DNA of 64,000 bases, from assembly GCA_038373865.1 (NCBI GenBank), contig JAXGGA010005610.1, positions 1-64,000 on the forward strand, read 5' to 3'. The notes below the pieces were generated by a model, which was not told where the DNA came from, made no database searches, and saw nothing but the letters and a program-made list of their open reading frames with translations. This DNA is from Uloborus plumipes. Lineage: Eukaryota; Arthropoda; Arachnida; Araneae; Uloboridae. How positions within the stretch are numbered: the first letter of the stretch is position 1; the number at the start of each line of letters is the position of its first letter. Positions 40,201 to 52,200 of the stretch are shown in pieces. The position numbers and the translations under genes are program-made.

Positions 40201-43200
40201 CATAACTCAAAAACTAAATGCCATAGAAGCTTCTAGCTTGGTATGTGGGCTCTGAGGATGGTCTAGTTGTGCACCTCCCCTTGTGGTTGCATTTGAATGT
40301 TCCCAAGGGGGTGTTTTACCCCTTTTTTGGGTAAATCAGTGTTAATTTCAATGCAGACTCAAGTGATATGAATTGGCGCGACCACTTGGCGATATGTCGC
40401 CAAGCTTTTGGTCGCCAAGTGTTTGACGCCAACTTGGCGACATATCGCCAAGTTGGCGACAAATTTGGCGAAAAAAATATTTTTTGAATTTGGGTTCAAT
40501 TTGGCGCTATTGGCGATATTTCGTGAAAAATCCACTGAATGATGTTAAAATCGGCGATATTTAGAAAACGAATCATTGTAAAACATTTGTTTTCATTGTT
40601 TCGTGGCAAACTAGGGGTGTAAATGTTCAAATTGCTATCTTGCTCACTCCTAGCACTATTTTAACACTAAGGCATCTACAAAGAAATTTATACGTAAAAG
40701 GAAGTAGTGTGGGACCTATACCAGATTTTTTTACTTGTCATTCAGGAAATCAAAACGGGAATAATAAAAGAGTGAGTTATAAAAATAGGTAAACCTTTTT
40801 TTTCCTTCCTATATCTTCATTTAAGGAAATAACTGTTAAAGTTGTGCATTACCTTCTATATGTTTTCTTTTCTTTGCTATCCCTAAAGACATAGTTTTAC
40901 TCTATTTTAACTTATTATTCTCCTGAAAGCTAAAACATTTTTATGTATCCAATTTAAAGTCTAAATGTTTTCATTTCTTTATTTATTTATTTTTTTTAGT
41001 TCAGAACTCATGCATTTAAAACTAAATCTGTTTAAGGGAAAAAAGCATTATTGTTCAGCTCACTTTATTTAGTAATTTATTAAGGAAAACTATTTTATTA
41101 TATTTATTTTATCTATTTTGGGATTTTTTCTTTCAATCCTTTCTAACGCATACCTTGATAGTTTATATATTTTTATTTATTCTTCAGGGTATATCTTGGC
41201 ATACAGTTCGATACATGCTCGGGGAAGTTCAGTACGGTGGCCGAGTAACCGACGACTACGATAAAAGGCTTCTAAATACATTTGCCGAGGTACTTTTACT
41301 AAATTATTTTATCTTAAAATGACATGCTACGATTCAACAACTCATAACTTTATTGTTTAAAGAAGTGTGATACCCTAAATAATGAGTAACCCTAATATAA
41401 GAAGATTGTAGCGTTTTTAGCCAACATTTTCAGAATGCAAGGGATGCATTTCATTTTCAAAGTAAATTAAGAGCTTTGTGAAACCAAGTTTATGGTATGT
41501 TATATGAGGGCTTAGTGTGAATTCTAATGATTAGTCATAGCAGTTTTTCAAGAAAGGTGATCCACAAGCTGCTAGGATTAGGCAAATTGCATTTATTCAT
41601 GCTCGAAAATGTTAAGCTTTTGGAAATGTCAACTTACATAATCCATCACAGAAGCTTCATTCAAATCCTCATGGAATTATTTAAACTAGATGCATTTAGA
41701 GTCGAATTACGTTTCACTGAAGAAGCATAAACTGGAACTTATTTTTAAATTCCTGCAATAAATGTGTATAAAATGATAAGCTTTTATACTTTGTTTTTAA
41801 TATGTATTTTCAAAATCTAGGAATGGTTTGGTGAGAATATGTTCCAGGAAACATTTGAATTTTATGAAGGGTATAAAATTCCCAAGTGTCCTACTGTGGA
41901 ACTGTACTTGGAATACATTAATAATCTACCTGGAACTGATACGCCTCAAGTTTTCGGGCTGCATCCGAATGCTGATATTACGTATGTTTTACTCCTAATT
42001 CAAAAATTATACTAATACTTTAACATTCAAGGTTTTAACATTTGTTCATTTCTTATTATTTCTGTGCACAAAAATTTAATATTATCATTTTTATTTATTT
42101 GTTTTATTTTATTTTATTTGTTTATTTATTTATTTATTTATTGTGTGTGTGTGTGTGTGTGTGTGGTTTCAGTATTCAAAAAAAAAAAAAAAAAGAATTT
42201 AAAGCTTCCAACTTCAGTGATCAATGTAGTTTTGTACAGAACCTACCAAAAATGTAAATGATTCTCTTATTATTTTTTAACTACAGTTCAGAAATAATAG
42301 TAGAAAACAATTCTTACCAATTCTAATTTTCAAACAGCACATTTAGTGCAAAGCAGAAAAAGACATTTGAATATTTTCAGAATGAAAGTAATGCTGACAG
42401 AGTCATTGCAAGAAATAATTGCAGCTATTCTGCATTTCTTCAAAAGTGAAGGAAAAACATTAAAAAAAATTAATGAAAAAAAAAGCCGAGTAGGAGCAAA
42501 GTCAATATTTTATTTACAATTTTTTTTCTCTAGAAACGTTTTATACGTTTTAAAATTTAGAAAATAGTACTAATCAATTTGTCCTACTCTATTTTTATCA
42601 CCAAAAATATTTTAAACTGATTAATAGTGAATGAAAAGTATACTACAAATCTTCATGCAAACTGAACTTTTTTCCTGTTTGAAAGTATCTAAACGTGTTT
42701 TCATTTTTCCCCCTAACAGTTATCAAAGTAATACTACAAAAGAAGTATTGGAAACTATTTTGAGTATTCAGCCCAAAGATACAGGAGGAGCTGCAGGTGA
42801 AACTCGAGAGTCGGTGGTTTATCGTATGGCAAAAGAAATGATGTCCAAACTGCCCAAAAATTATATTCCGCATGAAGTAAGCTGTACTGTTATTGTGTAA
42901 ACAACATTTGTTTTTTTTTACATTTATTGTGAAACAGGTTTAGATGACCTACATTTACCCAGTCTTAAACACATGTGAGAATATTCAGTGAAGGCGAGAA
43001 ACCTTTAAAACTGATAAGAAGTCCAAATGTACAAGATATGACATGAGAGTTACCATTGTCAAAACCCAGTGATTCTTGTGAACAATTAAACTCACAAAAT
43101 GAAAAAAAAATCAAGAATTCTCATGCCCCATCTGCCATGTGTTATGATAACTTAAAAATACTTTGATTATTTTTAGAAGCGGTGTATTTATTGCGTGTAA

Positions 43201-46200
43201 TTGTAATTCTATTTCATTGTTTGCATTCATTTTCAACAAGAGACTTTTTGCTTTCTGTTTGCATGTTAAAATTGAAATTGTTCGTATGCTTTTTATGCAA
43301 GTAAACATAGAGTAGTAGGTACTCAAAAATATCCTGGAGAATTCAATTTTTGCCTTGAAAAGAGGTGAATTGACAGACAAAATAATTGTTTTTTTAATGA
43401 CTTTGAATAAAATACGGTGGGCACTTTCACATTCTAGTAACAGGGGTGTTCGGGTATTTTACCGGATTTCCGATATTTTCATGATTAATTCTGGTATTTT
43501 CATGATCGAAAATACCAGAAATAAAATATTTTTAATTATGCTTTTATCTTCCCACCTCCAGTATTTTTTTTTTTTTTTGCTTTTTCAAATTTTCGGTGAT
43601 TATACCGATAATTATTAATAATATTCATCGAATAGAAATGTTAAAATGCCATTTCTATTTTTTTTACTTTTATAAGTTATTTTATTTGCATCTTTTTTGA
43701 TTTTGGTGCCTTCATTTTAAACAATGCAATCGATTTGCATCCAACATAAGAATCGAATTTCTCTCATTTTTGATGCTTATTACCCTTAGTTAGGAGACAA
43801 ATAAATGAAATATATTTTTATTTATATATTTTTTGGAGATAATTTGTAAAACACCAGCTCAAAAGTAACTTTATTTTACTCATTTACAATTTAATTAAAT
43901 GCATGCATAATATTTTGACCAAAAACTATGTGAAACTAAACTAATATATGAAATGTGTCTTATTTGCTTATATGAAAGCAATTAGTTATTATGAATGTCC
44001 AACTATAAAATTAGGTGTGCTTAAGTAATAGGGGCCTTGGTTTAAAAAAAACGCCCCCCTCCCCCACACACACATTTTCTCGTTAAAACTTTCAGGTATT
44101 TTTTCATGAACTCACAATCACCCCTGTAGTAAGCAGTGATAAATTTATTCTTTTTTTTTTTTTTTTTGCGTTCAGGCTTTTGAAATTATTAAAGTTTCTG
44201 AACTTTTACTACGGTTACAATGTGATTAATCTCACAAAATAAGTATGAGTCTTTATTGACTACAGTGCTTAAGATAATTTTAATATATCCACATCATCCA
44301 ACAGTAAAAATCATTTTATTTGATAAATTGATGCAAAAATAAGTTCTCGGAAGATGTATCATTTTTTAAAAATATATACAGTGAATTCTCGATTGTCTAC
44401 GATCGGAATATCTGCGTGTCTTTCACACTTTTTGTTCTTTTTTTGCATTGATTGTTAGATTACTGATTGTAGAAAAATGCACCCATTTTAACCTAGCCCA
44501 ACTTACATCCATTTTAAAATCAGCCACGAAGCAGCTCTCACTCACCTCACCGACTTTTTTTGAAAAATTTAAAGAATTTGCTAAAAGTATGGCGATTATA
44601 ATTATTACTATTGGTTATTTTATAATGTTATTAATAGCTTGTAGCTTTTGTAAGTATTTTTTAATTCAATATTCAGCTATACTTTGAATGTATTTCTGAA
44701 TGTTATTGATTTTTTTTAGCTATTGTATATACTACTATCTTTTTTTGCTATTTTCGGATCTGTCTTGTCACCATTTTCCGCAGATAATCAAGAGTTTACT
44801 GAATGTTGTTATTTTTGCGTTCGAGCATATTGTTATTTTGCCAACATATTCTTAAAGTTTAATGTGTAAGTAAAATATCATGCCCGAAGTTTAGCAAAGG
44901 GAGACTATTTTCAATATTTTTTGCATAACTTTCATCATTTAATTACTGGTTTTAGGTAAAAGAAAGGATCAAAGCCATGGGTGACCCGGCGGCTCCCATG
45001 AATATCTTCTTGAAGCAGGAAATCGATAGAATGCAGCGAGTCATAACAAACGTCAGATCAACATTAACAGATCTAGAGCTGGCCATAGACGGAACAATAG
45101 TCATGAATGAGGTATTAACATATTTTATATATTTCAGAACTTCGGTGTTGATTTATGTGAGAGTGTTATGAAAATTGAAGTACAGTAGAACATCAGAGAG
45201 CCAAACTAATAGGGACTATTAGTAGTTCAGATTTTAAAAAACAACCAAGGAACTACTGTAAAGGATAATAGCGTGTGTCCTATTTGACGGAATAAGAGGG
45301 GTGCTGTGGTACTGTGTTGTCTGTAGGTGCAATAACATGTTAACGAACATTTTTTAACCATTATTAGCTCTCATTGTTTACTAAACTTAAAAAATATGTA
45401 CAGAATTGTATATATTCTAGAGTGAAAAACTAATTAAACAAAGAAAATTGAATAAACATCTGAAAAATACACTGACTTTACACCAAGAGAGTTGAAGTCA
45501 TTTCTGTGAGTAAAAACCCCGGTCTTAAACTCATTTTTAAAATTTGGATTATTGACTGAGAGCACTTTGTTTATTATTTTCTTATTCCAATATCCCATGT
45601 GGTGAAATCCATACTATTTTGCTTGCTAAATTCGGAGTGCATTCGGATTTTGATGTTCAACTGTAGTATGTAATTTAAATTATATTGCAGCTCATATTTT
45701 GTGCTAAATCATTAAGATATGGACTTGTCTGCTCTTGATTGTTTTGTTTCTTACTGAATAATAATGCTTTTTGCGTGGTTACAACATATAACGTAGAATT
45801 TATTCTAAAGTGGGCAGTATTGCATGCTACCCAACTCTTTGCTCTTTGAATTATAAAATCCTACTCTCTTTGCCCCAAGTTGAATCCAGATTGAAGTACA
45901 CCACCTTTTGTACTATTTCACACTTTTAAGTGTTACTGTTGCGCAAATTCTACAAGTAGCTTCCATTTTTCACCATGAAACAATTATAACAATGTTCCAA
46001 AACTAACATGCTAAGCATGATTTTATTCATTGTGACTGAAAATTAATTTTGGAGTAGATATTTTCTGAAATATGTGTTGCCAAACGGGTTTTTTCCCCCC
46101 TTGATTGTCATGAAAACAATCATCAAGGGATAAAAATGAGTTGCTCTAGATCAGCGGTTCCCAAACTGTGGTACGCGTACCACTGGTGGTACGCGGGAAC

Positions 46201-49200
46201 GTTGCTGGTGGTACGCGAGTGAAGTTCGAAAATTGGTATACTCTATAGTAGCGTGAGGGTGAGCGAGCAGCGGATGGAGGGGTGACAGTCGGGGTGGGAA
46301 AGATTGTGAGGGCGTGGAGGGGAGTAGCGCCGTTCAAGGTCGCGCGCTTTGTTATTGTATTGTGCCAGACGCCAGTCAGCCAGTCCCAGTCGCCTGTTTG
46401 TCATCTCAGCGAGCATTGTGTCTATCAGTCAGTGAGAATAACATTGTTGGTAAGTGTTAGCTGTCGAATTGAAATGGATAAGTTTTTGGTAAGATCTACG
46501 TGTAGTAGTTCTAAAAAGCAAAGAACTTTGTCACCGGAACAAGAAAAGCCTATTGCAGCAGTAACAGATGCTGAGCAACCAAGCTGTTCCTCTACTTCTA
46601 CGCCTTTGTTACGAACTTGTGAAAACAAAAAGAAATCAGGTAAACGTAAATATGATGAGAAGTATTTATCGTTTGGTTTTACTTATACTGGAAATTTCAG
46701 TGAACCTGTTCCACAATGTGTCATTTGTTTAGAAACTTTGTCAAATCATTCGATGAAACCATCACTTTTATTGCATCATTTTAATACAAAGCATATCAAT
46801 CTCATAAACAAGCCATTAGAGTTTTTTAAACGGAAGGAGTCTGAGTTAAAAGTGAATAAAGGAGCAATCACTTCATTTACGAGGTTAAACACTAGGGCTG
46901 TTGAAGCTTCATACAAGGTTAGTCTGAGAATCGCACAAGAACTAAAACCTCATACTATTGGAGAGACTCTAATTTTGCCAGCAGCTAAAGACCTTGTTTC
47001 CACAATTATAGGGGATAAAGAGGGAAAACAGCTCGATGTGGTTTCCTTGTCTGATAATACTGTTTCAAGAAGAATATCTAATATGGCTTTAGATGTAAAA
47101 GACATTTTACTCAAGAAAGTGAACAGTAGTAAATACTTTGCGATACAAGTGGACGAAACAACAGATGTTGCAAATTTGGCTCAACTGTTATGTTATGTTC
47201 GCTATGAAGAAAAATACTCAGTTGGTGAAGATATGTTATTTTGTGAAACTCTTTCAGCTCATACTACTGGAGAAGACATATTTTATAAAGTAAATGAATT
47301 TGTGCTCAGGAATGGAATGGATTGGAAGAAATGTGTTGGTATATGCATGGATGGTGCGAGAGCCATGACAGGAGCTCATAGTGGATTGGTAACTAAAGTA
47401 AAAAAAGAAGCTCCGGAGGCACAACATATTCACTGCAGCCTTCACAGAGAAGCGCTTGTAACAAAACGCTGTCCAGCACAACTAAAAACTGTTTTGAACG
47501 AGGCTGTAAAGACAGTGAATTTTATTAAGAGCAGAGCCTTGAATTCACGCCTTTTTCACAACTTATGTCAAGAAATGGACAGTATTCATAAACAACTACT
47601 GCTCCACACAGAAGTTAGGTGGCTTTCAAGAGGAAAGATGCTGACTCGCGTTTTTGAGTTACGTCACGAGATATTGATTTTTTTAACAGATTCTGATTTT
47701 GAGCTACGAAGTCGTTTTACTGATGAACTATGGCTGTGTCGACTGGCTTACTTAGCTGACATTTTTTCAAAACTCAATGATGTGAACATGAGTTTTCAAG
47801 GTACTTCTAATACCCCGTTTCGAGTGTGTGACAAAATTAATGCCTTGAAACAAAAAATCACCTTTGCAGATGATGAAGCCAAGAAAAGGAAGGTTTCGTT
47901 TTTTCCTTCTCTCAGCACTTTTGTTGAAGAAAATGAGCTTACACTTAGTAAGACAGTTCTTAGTGATATCAGTGACCATTGTAACATTTTGAAGGAAAAC
48001 TTGAGCATTTACTTCCCAGAAAACTATAAAGAACATTTGTGGATGAAAACCCCGTTTAGTGACATTAAGAAAATGACAATCCCAGAGAATCTCATTAGCC
48101 GAAAAAGATCAACTGTTCGACTTAAATTGTGACTCAGATTTGAAGGAAGTTTTTGATAAAGCTACCCTGATTGACTTTTGGATTCAACGACGCCAAGACT
48201 ACGGTGAAATCGCCAACCGAGCAGTCAAGTTTTTACTCCCATTTTCAACATCCTACTTATGTGAAGCTGCGTTTTCTTCTCTTTGTTACCTTAAAAACAA
48301 ATACAGAAATAGGCTGGCTTGTGTTGAAAATGACTTGCGTTTGAAGCTAAGCCCAATAAAACCAGACATTGCAACTTTAAGCAAATCGCTACAAGCTCAT
48401 CCTTCTCATTAACTTGTGTGTACTTATGTTTGAATTTGTTGTATTGTTTTCCAAATACAGTTTTGTTCTACACCTTAAAGTTTATTTATATTCTTTCATC
48501 CTAATTTTTATTTCAAAATAAGCATTGGTTATAACTATGAAAAGTTTAATTTTAACTAATTTATTTACAATTAACTGCAAAGAACTAAATAAACATTGTT
48601 TTAAAGTAAAGTACTTAAAAGGCTAAATGTTATTTTTTAATTGTTATTTACAAACTTTACTATGTTGGCAATGGAATGATGATTAATCATTTTTATACTG
48701 GTGGTACATGAAAGGAGGACTTCATATTAGGTGGTACGCCATCAAAAAAGTTTGGGAACCGCTGCTTTAGATAAGTTACTATTTCAATATACAGGGTGAA
48801 ATATAAAGCAGAAATGACAGATAAATTTGCACATGTGAATTTTAGAGTTACTAGCAACTTTAATATGTTCAGCCCTTATATATGGAGCTATTATGAGGCA
48901 AGAAGCTGTTGATTTATTCTCAGTACTTCCATATTATGCACTAAAGAAGGTTAAATGCAACTACAAATGTGACGAGTAGCCACAGGCTCTGGGCCCAACT
49001 GGGCTGGTCCTAGTCAAATTATAGACTCCAATGAAGATCAATGGCCTTCTTAAAGCCATCTACTCCCTTGCTCCTTACCGCCTCTTCCGGTAAACTATTC
49101 CAAGTTCCCACTACTCTACTAAAATAGTAATTTTCCTGAATTTCCAGGTTAGCCTGAGATTTAAACAGCTTATAACAATGACCCCTTATCCTGCTTTCCG

Positions 49201-52200
49201 TGCAAAAATTTAACCCTATAACATCTTTCATTTTGATAAATTTAAACTGAATCATGTCCCCTCTAATTCTCCTTTGCTCAAGACTATACATGTTAAGCAT
49301 TCTAAGACTGGAATCATAGTCTAAATTAGAAAATCCATTCACTAACCTTGTAGCCCTCCTTTGTACCCTTTCCAATAAATTAATATCTTTCTTAAGATAA
49401 GGAGACCAAAACTGAGCATACTCCAAATGATGTCTTACCAAGCTTCTATATAAAGGCAGAATGGTTACGTACATATATACATTTTTTTAAGATGGTTGCA
49501 ATTTTTAATATATATTTATTCATTGTTTGTTATTGTTAGATTAAAATTTAAAAAAGATTTTCTAAATGGAACTCCTTCTTTTCTTTCAGCTACTTAGAGA
49601 TGCCTTGGATAGCATCTATGATGCTCGTATTCCAAACTCTTGGGGGAAAGTTTCATGGGACTCTAGTTCCCTGGGGTTCTGGTTTACAGAGCTCTTAGAA
49701 AGAAATACTCAGTTTTCTAACTGGGTATTCAAAGGCAGGCCTTCCTGCTTCTGGATGACAGGTTTCTTCAACCCTCAAGGTAATTTATTTATTTATCATT
49801 TAAACTTGATTATCTGTTTTGTTAGTGGAAATTTGTTTTAGGTGCCTTGAGTGATCTTCGATAGAGCAAAAAAGTTTGCTTTCTCATGGCGTGATAATAT
49901 TTCATTCCCCAAGACAAAAATGAATAATATTATTTATAAAGTTATTTTTTATAACTTGATAAAATCTAGAAGGTATGCCCATAAAAGTATTTTAAAAAGT
50001 TGAACTGTTTAAAATTTGAAAATATCAAAAGAAATAAAAAGAATTCTATTTAACAGGCTACTTTAATGCATTTTTTTTTTTTAATTTAGGGTTAGAGGAG
50101 GTCAAAATCTTTAGTTGTCTCCAACTACTGAAAACCTTAGCTAAGCCTCTATAAAATAATTCAGTCACTTAAACTAATTTTTGAGCAAAATATGATTTAA
50201 AATCCTCTTTTAAAATGTCTATATCATTTTTAAAAATATTTGCTCTTTTGTGGTAAAAATTCTTCATTCCACCACCCTACAAGTAACTGAAATCTTCATT
50301 GTTTGAACAAAATATTTCACTAGCAATTCACCCTCGACGAAAATTTGTGTGCAACGATATCTTTTTTTTGCTTTTTTTGAGCACCTATTAAATATTGTTG
50401 TTACATTGCTACAAAATGTTAATTAGTTTGCTTTGAATGTATATAACTAATAAAATTTTACTTGAAAAACATGCTGATGCAAACATATAACTGGTGTGAA
50501 AATATTTACATAGGTTTTCTCACTGCAATGAGGCAAGAAGTCAGCAGAGCTCATAAAGGTTGGGCTTTAGATACCGTTACTTTGCACAATGATGTCACGC
50601 AATTTGTTCGAGAATCGGTGAAAGATGCACCAAAAGTGAGTATGGTTCTTAACCGACCTAACAGATCTACAAAAAGTTGAAAATATGCTTTTGAATTTGA
50701 ATTAGCATTTCTATAGCTCTTAAATGAATTTGCTTCCTAAATACCATGCAGAACTCATATGAAATAAAATATCTAAATTTGATCGAAAATGAACATTTCA
50801 TTGGTAAGATTTTTTCGATATATATCTGTATGTTTAGAGAGACATATGTTGAAAACATTCAAGTATAAATGAAAATGATTTAATAATGAAGTATGAATCA
50901 TGAGCCACGATTTCTTAGATTCATGATCATGTTCCTCAGAATGCTCAAAATGAATAAATGCTGAAATTATTTGTCCTTATTAGGAATTAATGGATCAATG
51001 TGAATTGTACTTCTTTAACATTTTTCTCTGCTTGATGTTGTGCCATCATATTTTTCTCTGGTTAGTTATAAAAACTTACTTATAGAAAATGTGCAAAATT
51101 CCTTTTTTGGAAAATATGCTTTTTATACTGAAATTTTGTATACTTACTAATAAGCATTGACACTGGCAAATGAAAAAAAAAAACTGTCATAAGCAAACAT
51201 TTCTTTTACAATCTTGATAGAAAAAAATAGCTGAAACATGGTAGCATTTTTTTCTTAAAGCAGAAATTTGTAGACCATTTTGTTAATTATTTCAAAAGCT
51301 AGTGCATCTTGAATGAAAATTTCTATTGGAATGTATCTTCCAAAAATAATTTTTTTTAATGTAAAATTTAGATATTCTCTTCAGTTGTTAGAACAGTTAA
51401 AAATATTTTTTAGTATCATCTGAGTCAAATACATGGTGGTACAAAACTTTAAAGAGTTTTATCTCAGTTTGAGCTCCTTCCTTGTGGTCTTCCCCATGTG
51501 ATAGCATATGTTTTTTTTTTAATTTTACGGAGTTTTTAAACTTACCGAAAACTTGATTTTAAAAGAATTTTTTTTTGAAAAATTCTTTTTTTCTTTTTTT
51601 TAGATTTCAGGGCAACAAAAAACACCCTTCTAATTTCTTGAACATAAAAAGATCGTGATGCTTTCATTATAGAAAAAAATGGTGCAGTTTTTAGCTGGTA
51701 ATCGGAGATATGACCTATTGATCGTACCAACTGAAAAAACACATTTGATTTTTTTATTCCAAAACAGCAAAAAGCGCCCCCTAATTTTTTGTACAAAAAA
51801 AGGGTATGATGTTGTCGTTACAGAAAAAAAATATGGTGCAGTTCTTAGCTGGTAGTTCGGAGATATGACCTATTGATCATACCAACTGAAAAAACACATT
51901 TGATTTTTTTTATTCCAAAACAACGAAAAACACCCTCCTAATTTGTTATACATAAAAAGTATATAATGTTGTCAAAACTGAGAAAAAAAATTGTGCAGTT
52001 CTTAGTTGGTACTCAGGAGATATGACCTATTGAACATACCAATTGAAAAAACACAAAATCCGACTTCAGAGGACCATCGGCAAAACTCTATTTTTCACAA
52101 TCTCATTTTTGTAGCTAATATTGAAGGAGAAAATAATTAGCTTTAAAATGATACGTAAACTGGCTTAATTGAATGAAAAATGAGGAAGTTATAGAGCTTT

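Noticed and set aside
42042..42261. Hydrophobic short frames with Leu/Tyr/Val/Cys repeats
   Set aside because: Translation of a compound (TTTA)n-(TG)n-(A)n microsatellite.
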